Assembly (NCBI RefSeq): GCF_024199925.1
Contig: NZ_JANADR010000001.1
Coordinates: forward strand, 9,303,501-9,367,500
Direction of reading: 5' to 3'
DNA: 64,000 nucleotides
Origin: Bradyrhizobium sp. CCGUVB1N3
Lineage (GTDB): Bacteria; Pseudomonadota; Alphaproteobacteria; Rhizobiales; Xanthobacteraceae
This document shows, piece after piece, positions 54,474 to 63,096 of this stretch. The notes below the pieces were generated by a model that searched no databases, was not told the origin of the DNA, and saw only the letters and a program-made list of their open reading frames with translations. Every line of letters starts with the position of its first letter. Positions within the stretch are counted from its first letter, which is position 1. Both the position numbers and the translations under genes were made by a program.

Positions 54474-55787
54474 ATGGGCGCGCTTCGTCTATTTGCCTTG
54501 TTCATTTTTGCTGTCTGGCTGGGCAGCGGACCGGCAATGGCCGAAAAGCGCGTCGCGCTGGTCATCGGCAACTCCGCCTACAAGAGCGTGCCCAAGCTCT
54601 CCAATCCGGTGAACGACGCCGCGCTGGTCGGCGGCATGTTCAGGAAGGCGGGCTTCGACACCGTAGACGTCAAGCTCGACCTGAGCGTCGTCGACATGCG
54701 CAAGGCGCTGCGCGAATTCGGTGCCAAGGCGCGCGAGGCCGACGTCGCGGTCATCTACTACGCCGGCCACGGCATCGAGCTGGATGGCAACAATTATCTG
54801 ATCCCGACCGATGCCGCCCTGGAGACCGACACCGACGTCCTCGACGAGGCGTTCCCGCTCGATCGCGTGCTGTTTGCCATTGAGCCGGCAAAGCAACTGC
54901 GCCTCGTCATTCTGGATGCCTGCCGGGACAATCCGTTCGCCAAGACGATGAAGCGGACGGTCGCCTCGCGCGCGATCGGTCGCGGGCTCGCCAAGGTCGA
55001 GCCGACCAGCCCGAACACGATGATTGCATTCGCGGCCAAGGCGGGTTCGACCGCATCGGACGGTGACGCAAAGAACAGTCCGTTCGCAACGGCGCTCGTC
55101 GATCGTCTTCCCACGCCGGGGCTTGATTTGCGCAAGGCGTTCGGCTTCGTGCGCGACGATGTCTTGAAGAACACCGGCTACAAACAGGAGCCGTATGTGT
55201 ACGGCTCGCTCGGCGGCGATGATGTGTCGCTGGTGCCGGCCAAGCCGGCGGCCGCTCCCGGCCCGCAGGCCAATCCCCAGGACAGCGTGCGGCGGGACTA
55301 TGAGCTGGCGCTGCAGGCGGGCGATCGCGAGGCATGGCAGGCGTTTCTGCAGGCCTATCCGGACGGGTTCTACGCCAACCTCGCGCGCGTGCAGCTGAAG
55401 AAGATCCTCGCCTTCGCGAGCGTCGACACGCTGGATGCGCTGAAAGCGAAGCAGGGACGCGTGTGTCCGCTGATCTGCGACCATGGCTTCAAGGCCGACG
55501 GCGACTCTTGCGTGAAGATCACCTGTCGCGCAGGCTATCGCGTCAATGACGACAACGAATGCGAGAAGGTTCAGGACAAGAAGCCGGTTGCAACCCGCGA
55601 GGAAGGCAAGAACCGAGATACGGAGCGGAAGCAGATCGAAGCTGCACCCGCGAAGCCGTCCGCGTCGGGCCAAACCTTCTGCTCGGCCGCTGGGTGTCGG
55701 CCAGTTCGCCCAGGCTGCAGACTTGAGCGCGGCGCGCCGGGATTTACCGGCCCGGGCGGGACCACGCAGGCTGAAGTTTGTAACTGA
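54474..55787 (+). CDS. Secreted caspase-like protein (paralogue 2, without coiled coil)
   Basis: 437 aa with a signal peptide (MGALRLFALFIFAVWLGSGPAMA). The caspase domain is nearly identical to paralogue 1, with His 99 and Cys 150 at the same positions. After LARVQLKKI the protein jumps to FASVDTLDALKAKQGRVCPL. The coiled coil and most of the peptidoglycan-binding-like region (about 190 residues) are therefore missing, while the Cys-rich tail is kept. The tail end adds a Gly/Pro segment. It arose by tandem duplication with an internal deletion (or insertion in the other copy). Both copies look functional. Confidence 0.85.
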   Translation: MGALRLFALFIFAVWLGSGPAMAEKRVALVIGNSAYKSVPKLSNPVNDAALVGGMFRKAGFDTVDVKLDLSVVDMRKALREFGAKAREADVAVIYYAGHGIELDGNNYLIPTDAALETDTDVLDEAFPLDRVLFAIEPAKQLRLVILDACRDNPFAKTMKRTVASRAIGRGLAKVEPTSPNTMIAFAAKAGSTASDGDAKNSPFATALVDRLPTPGLDLRKAFGFVRDDVLKNTGYKQEPYVYGSLGGDDVSLVPAKPAAAPGPQANPQDSVRRDYELALQAGDREAWQAFLQAYPDGFYANLARVQLKKILAFASVDTLDALKAKQGRVCPLICDHGFKADGDSCVKITCRAGYRVNDDNECEKVQDKKPVATREEGKNRDTERKQIEAAPAKPSASGQTFCSAAGCRPVRPGCRLERGAPGFTGPGGTTQAEVCN

Positions 55788-55893
55788 GCCGCGGCCGAGA
55801 CGCCTCGCGAGGACAAGCGACCACAATATACCCTCTCGTGACTTGCCGTTACGATCCAATAGCTTTGCTGTGGCAGGCGCCGCCGAGGAAGTA

Positions 55894-56184
55894 TCAAAGC
55901 GGATTTGACGTCCGGCATGCCGAGATGACTGCGGCAGCGGCTTCATTGGCCTGGACGCCCGAGAGCTGCTGCACGAGGCAGACATAGTAGCCCTTGCTCC
56001 GTTCGTTCAATAGGGAGTCGCCATTGAGAGAGAGCCAGTTGCAGGCCGAACGAATGTACTGGATGGCCACCGGCGATCGCGTGTCGCGGATGAAGGACAG
56101 CTCGCATTGAGCCTGCCGTTCCATGGCGGATTGCGCGAAGGCCAATCCCGAGGATGAAGCGAGCGCTGCGGCGGCGATGGGCAC
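55894..56184 (-). CDS. Small secreted Cys-containing hypothetical protein (96 aa)
   Basis: GTG at 56184 gives MPIAAAALASSSGLAFAQ, a hydrophobic signal-like start ending in AFAQS, although it lacks the usual basic residue. The mature part has three Cys (QCELSF, SACNWL, ISACRT) plus YYVCLVQQLSG. It looks like a small periplasmic protein. No family is recognised. It is convergent with the second caspase paralogue. Confidence 0.55.
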   Translation of the reverse strand: MPIAAAALASSSGLAFAQSAMERQAQCELSFIRDTRSPVAIQYIRSACNWLSLNGDSLLNERSKGYYVCLVQQLSGVQANEAAAAVISACRTSNPL

Positions 56185-56359
56185 CGCGCGCGAGTTTGTT
56201 CCGAAATCTGATAGCTGACGCGGGACGAGTCAAGAAATTGCCATCGGCCGCGACGATATGATGGCGAGGCGAAGGACGAGGCTGGAGCGCATCGACGGGA
56301 CCGCCTATCTCGACGGGGATGGGGGGATGAACCTGCAGTGGAACTGAAAGGACTCGCGA

Positions 56360-56833
56360 ATGGCAACGAACACGATTTGCCTCTGGTATGACAAGGACGC
56401 CGAAGCTGCCGCCCGCTTCTACGCCGAGACGTTCCCCGACAGCGCAGTGAGCGCTGTCCGCCGCGCACCCGGCGATTATCCGTCCGGCAAGGCGGGTGAT
56501 GTGCTGACAGTCGAATTCACGGTCGCGGGCATTCCTTGTCTCGGCCTCAACGGCGGTCCTATGTTTAAGCATAGCGAAGCCTTCTCGTTCCAGATCGCGA
56601 CCGACGATCAGGAGGAGACCGACCGCTATTGGAATGCCATCGTCGGCAATAGCGGGCGGGAAAGCGCGTGCGGCTGGTGCAAGGACAAATGGGGCATTTC
56701 CTGGCAGATCACGCCGCGCGTGCTGATGGAGGCGCTGGCGGCCGGCGGTGCCGAAGCAAAGCGCGCATTCGACGCGATGATGGGCATGACGAAGATCGAC
56801 GTCGCCGCGATCAAGGCCGCACGGCGCGGCTGA
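56360..56833 (+). CDS. VOC-superfamily protein, PhnB-like
   Basis: 157 aa. It starts TNTICLWYDKDAEAAARFYAETFPDS, the N-terminal beta-alpha-beta of the PhnB-type vicinal oxygen chelate fold, followed by FTVAGIPCLGLNGGP and GWCKDKWGISWQITPRVLMEAL. Members are often mis-annotated as 3-demethylubiquinone methyltransferases; the real role is unknown. It is a single gene with no functional context. Confidence 0.82.
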   Translation: MATNTICLWYDKDAEAAARFYAETFPDSAVSAVRRAPGDYPSGKAGDVLTVEFTVAGIPCLGLNGGPMFKHSEAFSFQIATDDQEETDRYWNAIVGNSGRESACGWCKDKWGISWQITPRVLMEALAAGGAEAKRAFDAMMGMTKIDVAAIKAARRG

Positions 56834-56904
56834 CGCTGCGCTTGCAGCCCGGAGAGACAGGTGGGCGAGTGGGAATGGGTATCGCTCGCCTTACTCCCCA
56901 GCCA

Positions 56905-58521
56905 TCATGTTGCGGATTCAACGGGTAGTTCGATAACGCACTGCAAGCCCTCGGGCCGCAGATCGAACCGCGTCGTCGCCCCAAGCTGCCCGGGCAGTCC
57001 CTGTTCGAGCAGCGTCCTGCCGAATCCATGTCGATGCGATGCGATCAGCTCGGCGAGCTTCCGTCTGCGTTCGCTCCATTCAAGACGCAGAGCGGGCTTG
57101 TCAGTGCTCGCCAGCTGCCAGCGGATCTCCAGGGTGCCGCCGGAGCCATTGAGGACACCGTGCTTGATGGAGTTGGTGCCCAGTTCATGCAGAGCGAGCG
57201 AAAGCATCTGCACGGAATCCCGAGGAAGGGCCAGGTTCGGGCCTCCGATCGAGACGTCGCAGGAGTCCGCCACGCCCAGCGAATTCATTTCCATGTGCAC
57301 GAGCTCATCAAGGCCAATCGCTTCCGACGCCTCGCGGGAGAGAAGGCCCTGAACCCGCGAAAGCGCGGCCAGGCGCCCATTGAAGTCGCTTGCATAATCA
57401 TCGAGCGAGGTGCTCGCCGCGCGCGTCCGTTCCGAGATCGACCGGACCACTGCGAGCAAATTGCGACTTCGATGCTGCAATTCTCGCACGAGGAGCTCCT
57501 TGGTTCGCGCGGAGCGCTGTTCCGTCTCGATGCTCTGGAGGGCCGATATCGATCCCGCCAGTTCGGCGGCGACCAGCATCAGGAAATCAAGATATTCTGA
57601 ATCGAGATGCAGGCGCGAATTGGCGCCGATGAGCAACGCGCCTACCAGGTTGTTACCGGGGCTTTTGCGCAAAAGCGGCAATGCGACGAGTTGCGTCGTC
57701 GGCTCAGGCCAGGCGCCGCCTGGCAGCGCGAGCGGCGGTTCGGGCGAACGCTCGATGATCCGCAGCGTGCGCGTATTGAGGACATTGACGATGCCCCATT
57801 CATCGTCGGGTGATAGGGCTGACATCGAGGACGGAAACAGCGCGCGACCGATTTGGCTTGCAGCGACGAGTCGAGCGTGCCTGCTCTCGTCGGCGTTGTA
57901 TTGAACGGCGAACGGGATATCGGGATTATTGCAGCAGAGCAGATCTAGGAGATTCTGACAGGTCTCGTCGATCGGCACGGCACCCGTCGTTGCTTCGATC
58001 GTCGCTTTGGACAGCGCGCCCAGGACGCGCATCCGGCGCTCGGTCAGGACGCGCGCGGTCGTTTCAACGACGGCCGTGAGGACGCCGACGATTTTGCCGG
58101 TCGCATCGATCAGCGGACTATGTGAATACGTGAAATAGCATTCCTGCATGTATCCGTGGCGGTCGCTTGCCAGCAGCAGGTCTTCCGACCAGTTCGCAAC
58201 GCCTTTGAGTGCGCTTTCGAATTGTTGACCGACGATCGGCCATGTGTCGGGCCAGGAGTCCGCGCCCGGCCGGCCGAGACCATGGGGATGCTTGGTCTCG
58301 CCGAGGATCGGCTGCCACGCATCGTTGTACAGCATGATGAGCTGCGGCCCCCACCAGACGACCATAGGGAAGCGGGAATTGAGGCAAGTTGCGACTGTTG
58401 ACTTGAGCGTGTCCGGCCATTGCGCCGGTAGACCGAGCGGGGATGTTGACCAATCGTGAGCGCGCATCAACGCGCCCATGTTTCCGCCTCCGTTGAGGAA
58501 ATCGGTCGAGTGCACGCCCAT
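56905..58521 (-). CDS. PAS/GAF-containing HWE-family sensor histidine kinase
   Basis: 538 aa, no membrane span, so a soluble sensor. The N-terminal PAS-like domain (MGALMRAHDWSTSPLGLPAQWP) is followed by a GAF-like region (about 170-330). The HWE kinase domain has the phosphoacceptor His in LVRELQHRSRNLLAVV near residue 347, the N-box ALHELGTNSIKHGVL, and LRLEWSE carrying the W-x-E of the family. There is no LOV Cys motif (NCRFLQ), so blue-light sensing is not indicated. No response regulator is adjacent; HWE kinases often feed single-domain regulators or the general stress response. Confidence 0.86.
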   Translation of the reverse strand: MGVHSTDFLNGGGNMGALMRAHDWSTSPLGLPAQWPDTLKSTVATCLNSRFPMVVWWGPQLIMLYNDAWQPILGETKHPHGLGRPGADSWPDTWPIVGQQFESALKGVANWSEDLLLASDRHGYMQECYFTYSHSPLIDATGKIVGVLTAVVETTARVLTERRMRVLGALSKATIEATTGAVPIDETCQNLLDLLCCNNPDIPFAVQYNADESRHARLVAASQIGRALFPSSMSALSPDDEWGIVNVLNTRTLRIIERSPEPPLALPGGAWPEPTTQLVALPLLRKSPGNNLVGALLIGANSRLHLDSEYLDFLMLVAAELAGSISALQSIETEQRSARTKELLVRELQHRSRNLLAVVRSISERTRAASTSLDDYASDFNGRLAALSRVQGLLSREASEAIGLDELVHMEMNSLGVADSCDVSIGGPNLALPRDSVQMLSLALHELGTNSIKHGVLNGSGGTLEIRWQLASTDKPALRLEWSERRRKLAELIASHRHGFGRTLLEQGLPGQLGATTRFDLRPEGLQCVIELPVESAT

Positions 58522-58816
58522 GACCTGACCTTGTCACGCGCCGTCGCTTGGCCCAGCCATTCAAACGGCAATCCGGCGCGAACCCTGCTTCGTATTCGAA
58601 AAAGTCGGCCGCCTGCACAACGCGTGCGACCAACGACCATAACCCGAAATCACCGGTCAAACCATCGAATTCCGGCTGGCCAAGGCCAACTGCGCGTCGG
58701 CGTCCGGTGGTGATCAATTTCGATCAAGCGGGCGGTGCCGGCGCGTGGCACACTGCGTGGAGCAAAACTCCATTCGTCGATAGCGCATTGGCTCAACCAG
58801 AGCAGTCGAGACCCAC

Positions 58817-59287
58817 ATGTTCCGCGTGACGGCAGACACATTACAGGCCTATCTCGACTTCGATTCGGAGCGAAAGCATGACCTGATCAACCTCCACAAG
58901 CTGATCGTCCAGGCTGCCCCGGCTCTCAAGCGGTTTTTCCATCAGGGAACACCGGCGGGAGAGGCTGGGATGCGCATGAAGATGATCGGCTATGGAAAAT
59001 TTCGCTATGCCATCAAGTCCGGGAAGACCACCGAATGGCCGGTGATCGGTGTTGCTCTCCAGAAGAACTACATCAGCGTGTACGTGGCGGTGACCAGGCA
59101 GGGCGCGCCGATCGTACCGAGATATGCGGGACAACTCGGCGAATTGCGAATGGGCGGCAACAACTTCAGTTTCGAGAGGTTCGATGATCTGAGGCAGAAT
59201 GCGATGTCGCTGCTGTTCACGGAGGTTGCCGACATCGTCGCGTCGGATCCGGAGAACCCTGTTCGATACATGCAGGGCTCGCAATGA
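58817..59287 (+). CDS. DUF1801-domain protein
   Basis: 156 aa. It shows the DUF1801 pattern: N-terminal helices with LINLHKLIVQAAPALKRFFHQG, a beta core (MIGYGKFRYAIKSGKTTEWPVIGVALQKNYISVYV) and a C-terminal helix (FDDLRQNAMSLLF). Function unknown; the fold resembles iron chaperone-like and YdhG proteins. It is followed by a bidirectional terminator shared with the convergent CHRD gene. Confidence 0.75.
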   Translation: MFRVTADTLQAYLDFDSERKHDLINLHKLIVQAAPALKRFFHQGTPAGEAGMRMKMIGYGKFRYAIKSGKTTEWPVIGVALQKNYISVYVAVTRQGAPIVPRYAGQLGELRMGGNNFSFERFDDLRQNAMSLLFTEVADIVASDPENPVRYMQGSQ

Positions 59288-59298
59288 CGGCTTGAAAA

Positions 59299-59328
59299 AG
59301 CCGGTCGCTCCTGCGAGCGCCCGGCTTC
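59299..59328 (+). terminator. Terminator between the DUF1801 and CHRD genes
   Basis: AAGCCGG TCGCTC CTGC GAGCGC CCGGCTT hairpin with TCATTTC on the right and A-rich sequence (GAAAAAG) on the left, so it can work for both convergent genes. Confidence 0.72.
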
Positions 59329-59366
59329 ATTTCGTGGCAAGATAGTGCAGCGCTTACTTCGTCTGC

Positions 59367-59786
59367 TTACTTCGTCACCTGGCCGCGGATCTCGCCGCCC
59401 GGGTTCGCTGCGGTGTGGATGTTGATGTAGTACTTGCCGCCGAGCAGATCGGCGGCCTGCGCGTCGGTGAGCGTCGCTTCGCCCTTGACGGGGCTCGCCG
59501 CCGCGTTCGGAATCGCGACCGCGACGCCGGCGTTCTTGCCGGTCTCAGCCGGACCGTGGAAGTGAGCGGCGGTCGCAGCGCCCGAGAGCCCGGAATAGGT
59601 GACGGTCCAGGAGAGTTTCTTGCTGGCGGCGTCATAGTCCAGATCGGCCGTGCCGGTGCCGCCGCTGGTCGTCGCAGGCACTTCGGCCTTGCCGTCCAGC
59701 GTCGCCTTCAATTTCTCTGCGCAGGCGGGTCCGGCAAACGCAACGGCGGCCGTCAGCGCGAGCGTGGCAAAAAGGGGCTTGTTCAT
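59367..59786 (-). CDS. CHRD-domain secreted protein
   Basis: 139 aa from ATG 59786. Signal peptide MNKPLFATLALTAAVAFAGPACA, then a CHRD domain with LKATLDGKAEVPATTSGGTG, LSWTVTYSGLSGAATAAHFHGPA and YYINIHTAANPGGEIRGQV. The His and Gly residues typical of the domain are present. CHRD proteins are extracellular beta-sandwich proteins of poorly known role. The downstream terminator is shared. Confidence 0.88.
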   Translation of the reverse strand: MNKPLFATLALTAAVAFAGPACAEKLKATLDGKAEVPATTSGGTGTADLDYDAASKKLSWTVTYSGLSGAATAAHFHGPAETGKNAGVAVAIPNAAASPVKGEATLTDAQAADLLGGKYYINIHTAANPGGEIRGQVTK

Positions 59787-59940
59787 GGTTCTCTCCCTGT
59801 TGACCTCAAAAGGTGGCACAACTTCAAACAGTGCGGGCTGGATTTTATTCCCGCTTGCGGATCAGACCATCTGAATTATTCGTGGCTGGAGCGAGTGCGA
59901 TATCGCCCGTAAGCTCGTCAGGCATCAACGGAATGCGCGA

Positions 59941-60870
59941 ATGTTGCGACGAACAATCCTTGCCGCCGTGCTCGCGGGCATAACCGGCTTTGCCCTTTAC
60001 GGGTGGCTTACGGCAACTCCCTTGAACTTGCCGGTCACCGCGTCGGCCCATACGCCCAATCTTGAGAACGGGCAGGAGCTCTTCAACGCCGGTGGTTGCT
60101 CCTCCTGTCACGCCGTGCCCAATCAGCCCGATCGTTTGCGGCTCGGTGGTGGCCTGCCGATCCGCTCTCCATTCGGAACCTTCTATGCGCCCAACATTTC
60201 TCCTGACATGACCGACGGGATCGGGCGTTGGAGCGACGTCGATTTCGTCAATGCGGTCATGAAGGGAATCTCTCCGGAGGGCGTGCACTACTTTCCGGCC
60301 TTTCCCTACACCTCCTACGCGCATGCGAAGGTGGACGATGTCCGCGATCTCTTCGCCTATCTGAAGACGCTGCCGGCCGTGCCGGGCAGGGTGCGCGATC
60401 ACGATTTGCCGTTTCCGTTCAACATCCGTCGCAATGTCGGCGTCTGGAAATTTCTGTTCATGGACGGCACGCCGTTCGTGGCCGATGCCGCGCGTTCGCC
60501 GCAATGGAATCGCGGCGCCTATCTCGTGAACGGTTTTGGCCACTGCGCCGAGTGCCACAGCTCGCGCAATCTGCTCGGCGGGCTCATCACGTCGCAACGC
60601 TTTGCCGGTGGGCCCAGCCCGGACGGCGAGGGCTGGGTGCCGAACATCACGCAAAAGGGCATCGGCGACTGGAGCGAGAAGGACATCGCCGACTTCCTCG
60701 AGACCGGCGACATGCCGGAGGGCGACAGCGCCTCCGGCGCGATGCGGCCGGTGATCAAGAATCTCGCGCAGCTCACGCCCGAGGACCGCGCCGCGATGGC
60801 CGAATATCTGAAATCGCTGCCGCCGGTCGAGGGACCCAAGCCGCCGCCGAAGCGGAAGGAGGGCGGCTAA
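59941..60870 (+). CDS. Diheme cytochrome c (alcohol-dehydrogenase-subunit type)
   Basis: 309 aa with an N-terminal membrane anchor/signal (LRRTILAAVLAGITGFALYGW). Two c-type heme sites are CSSCH near residue 53 and CAECH near 202, each in a cytochrome c fold (APNISPDMTDGIGRWSDVDF...). The layout matches the cytochrome subunits of periplasmic alcohol, sorbitol or gluconate dehydrogenases, which usually have three hemes; this one has two. The dehydrogenase partner is not adjacent. Its stop overlaps the convergent Lrp-domain gene by 4 bp. Confidence 0.87.
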   Translation: MLRRTILAAVLAGITGFALYGWLTATPLNLPVTASAHTPNLENGQELFNAGGCSSCHAVPNQPDRLRLGGGLPIRSPFGTFYAPNISPDMTDGIGRWSDVDFVNAVMKGISPEGVHYFPAFPYTSYAHAKVDDVRDLFAYLKTLPAVPGRVRDHDLPFPFNIRRNVGVWKFLFMDGTPFVADAARSPQWNRGAYLVNGFGHCAECHSSRNLLGGLITSQRFAGGPSPDGEGWVPNITQKGIGDWSEKDIADFLETGDMPEGDSASGAMRPVIKNLAQLTPEDRAAMAEYLKSLPPVEGPKPPPKRKEGG

Positions 60871-61112
60871 CGGCCACCAAACGCCTTGAAGGTGATGATC
60901 GTGAGGGTGTCCTGGATGCCCGGCAGGATCTGCACCTTCTCGTTGATGAAGTGGCCGATGTCGGTGTCCTTGTCGACGTAGAACTTCACCAGGAGGTCGT
61001 AGTGGCCGGCCGTGGAATAGATCTCGGAGGCGATCTCGGCTTCGGCGAGCGCGTTGGCGACCGTGTAGGACTGGCCGAGCTTGCATTTGATCTGGACGAA
61101 GAAAGGAACCAT
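60867..61112 (-). CDS. Stand-alone Lrp/AsnC effector-binding (RAM) domain protein
   Basis: 81 aa. It consists only of the RAM domain (VPFFVQIKCKLGQSYTVANAL...STAGHYDLLVKFYVD...ILPGIQDTLTIITFKAF), with no DNA-binding HTH. Such proteins can bind amino acids and oligomerise with full Lrp regulators. It is divergent from thiD. The partner regulator is not in the window. Confidence 0.85.
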   Translation of the reverse strand: MVPFFVQIKCKLGQSYTVANALAEAEIASEIYSTAGHYDLLVKFYVDKDTDIGHFINEKVQILPGIQDTLTIITFKAFGGR

Positions 61113-61267
61113 CGCGGTTGCTCCGAAGACTTGATTTGGCGGCTAATAGGCCAAAATCGGCCGACTTTAGCAAGCGGACTTGCTGCGGGCGGGCGCAAGC
61201 CAGCTTGCTGCCCGCGGACCTCCGCGCTAGGACAGATCATGGCCCAGATCCAGCAAAAAACCGTGCC

Positions 61268-62068
61268 ATGACGACGCCCACAGCGCTCACCATCGCCGGC
61301 TCCGATTCGAGCGGCGGCGCCGGCATTCAGGCCGACCTGAAGACCTTTGCCGCGCTCGGCGTCTATGGCGCCTCGGCGATCACGGCGCTGACCGCGCAAA
61401 ACACGAAAGGCGTGACCGGCATTCACGCGGTGCCCGCCGCGTTCGTGACCGCGCAGATCGATGCGGTGTTCTCCGATCTCGATGTCGGCGCGGTCAAGAT
61501 CGGCATGGTGGCGCAGGTCGCGAGCATCGATGCGATCGCCTCCAGCCTGACGCGATGGTCGCCGCGGCATGTCGTGCTCGATCCCGTGATGGTCGCGACC
61601 TCCGGCGACCGGCTGCTGGCGGCAGAAGCCGTCGAAGCGCTCTGCAAAAAGCTCATTCCGCTCGCATCGGTGATCACGCCGAACCTGCCCGAGGCAGCCG
61701 CGCTGCTCGACGAGAAGGTGGCGGTGAGCGAGGCCGGGATCGAGAGCCAGGGGCGTCGCCTGCTCGCGCTCGGCGCTCGCGCCGTACTGATCAAGGGCGG
61801 GCACGGGCAGGGCGCCGAGAGCACCGACTATCTCGTCACGGTGGAGGGAGCGATCGCACTCGCCGCGCCGCGGGTCGCCACGCAGAACACGCACGGCACC
61901 GGCTGCTCGCTATCCTCGGCGGTCGCAGCGGGGCTCGCCAAGGGCGAGCCGCTCGAGCAGGCCGTGCGCAATGCCAAGGCCTGGATCAGCGGGGCGATTG
62001 CCGCTGCCGACCGCTTCAGCGTCGGTCACGGCCACGGGCCGATCCATCATCTCCACAAGTTCTATTGA
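61268..62068 (+). CDS. thiD: Hydroxymethylpyrimidine/phosphomethylpyrimidine kinase
   Basis: 266 aa from ATG 61268. ThiD hallmarks are LTIAGSDSSGGAGIQADLKTFAALGVYGASAITALTAQNT (residues about 7-46), DPVMVATSGDRLL and the C-terminal anion-hole motif NTHGTGCSLSSAVAAG. It phosphorylates HMP twice for thiamine synthesis and salvage. It lies alone here, without other thi genes or a TPP riboswitch upstream. Confidence 0.93.
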   Translation: MTTPTALTIAGSDSSGGAGIQADLKTFAALGVYGASAITALTAQNTKGVTGIHAVPAAFVTAQIDAVFSDLDVGAVKIGMVAQVASIDAIASSLTRWSPRHVVLDPVMVATSGDRLLAAEAVEALCKKLIPLASVITPNLPEAAALLDEKVAVSEAGIESQGRRLLALGARAVLIKGGHGQGAESTDYLVTVEGAIALAAPRVATQNTHGTGCSLSSAVAAGLAKGEPLEQAVRNAKAWISGAIAAADRFSVGHGHGPIHHLHKFY

Positions 62069-62283
62069 CCTTGGCCGCGATGGCGGCGGCCTGCTGGCGT
62101 TAACCAATAAACCTATGGGGTCCCGGAGTTTTGCGGAGGCCTCTGCGGCGCCGTGTCGCCTGATTGTCGCATGCGGCTGATATCCGCGGGAGAGGGCGAG
62201 GCAAAATTTGATTCGTATCTGAGGGTGCCTCACAGGTTCAATCGGTCATCCCCCTGTCACGGGACATTGTTACAGGCTGATGC

Positions 62284-63096
62284 ATGGGAAGTTACGATAT
62301 GAGTGACGAGAGTCCCGAACGGCGCTTCCGGACCTTGTTCATCTCCGACGTTCATCTCGGAGCCCGCGGTTCGCAAGCCGATCTCCTCCTGGACTTCCTG
62401 CGCTACCACGATGCCGACACGATCTATCTCGTCGGCGACATCGTCGATGGCTGGGCGCTGAAATCGGGCTGGTACTGGCCGCAATCGCATAACGATCTTG
62501 TCCAGAAGCTGCTGCGCAAGGCGCGCAAGGGCGCCAAGGTCATCTACATCCCCGGCAATCACGACGAGTTTCTGCGGAACTATTACGGCACGCATTTCGG
62601 CGGCATCGACGTGGTCGAAAACACCGTCCACACCGGCGCGGACGGCAAGCGTTACCTCGTGATCCACGGCGACATCTTCGACCTCGTGGTGCAGAACGCG
62701 CGCTGGCTCGCCCATCTCGGCGACAAGGCCTACGATTTCGCGATCCAGGTGAACCGGCTCGTCAACTTCTTCCGTCGCGCTTTCGGCGTACCCTATTGGT
62801 CGCTGTCGCAATGGGCGAAGCTGAAGGTCAAGAACGCCGTCAACTATATCGGCGCGTTCGAGCAGGCGCTTGCCGCCGAAGCACGGCGTCACGATGCCGA
62901 CGGGGTGATCTGCGGCCACATCCACTATGCCGTGATCCGTGACGAGAACGGCATCCGCTACATGAATTGCGGCGACTGGGTGGAGAGCTGCACGGCGCTT
63001 GTCGAACATGACGACGGTCATTTCGAGATCATCACCTGGGCCGATCAACAGCAAAAGGCCGCGCCGGTCGTGCCGGTGGCCGCAAGAGCCGCGTGA
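62284..63096 (+). CDS. LpxH-like metallophosphoesterase (UDP-2,3-diacylglucosamine diphosphatase family)
   Basis: 270 aa from ATG 62284 (ATG 62299 also possible). Calcineurin-type motifs are ISDVHLGARG, VGDIVDGWAL, IPGNHDEFLRNYYG and ICGHIHYAV. The family includes LpxH, which cleaves UDP-diacylglucosamine, but alphaproteobacteria generally use LpxI. This COG2908 type is often paired with a glycosyltransferase, as here (the next gene overlaps by 1 bp). A different glycolipid or nucleotide substrate is likely. Confidence 0.8.
   Translation: MGSYDMSDESPERRFRTLFISDVHLGARGSQADLLLDFLRYHDADTIYLVGDIVDGWALKSGWYWPQSHNDLVQKLLRKARKGAKVIYIPGNHDEFLRNYYGTHFGGIDVVENTVHTGADGKRYLVIHGDIFDLVVQNARWLAHLGDKAYDFAIQVNRLVNFFRRAFGVPYWSLSQWAKLKVKNAVNYIGAFEQALAAEARRHDADGVICGHIHYAVIRDENGIRYMNCGDWVESCTALVEHDDGHFEIITWADQQQKAAPVVPVAARAA

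Noticed and set aside
58548..58829. 93-codon plus-strand frame between the HWE kinase and the DUF1801 gene
   Set aside because: Low-complexity composition, no ribosome site, and overlap with the start of the DUF1801 gene in another phase.
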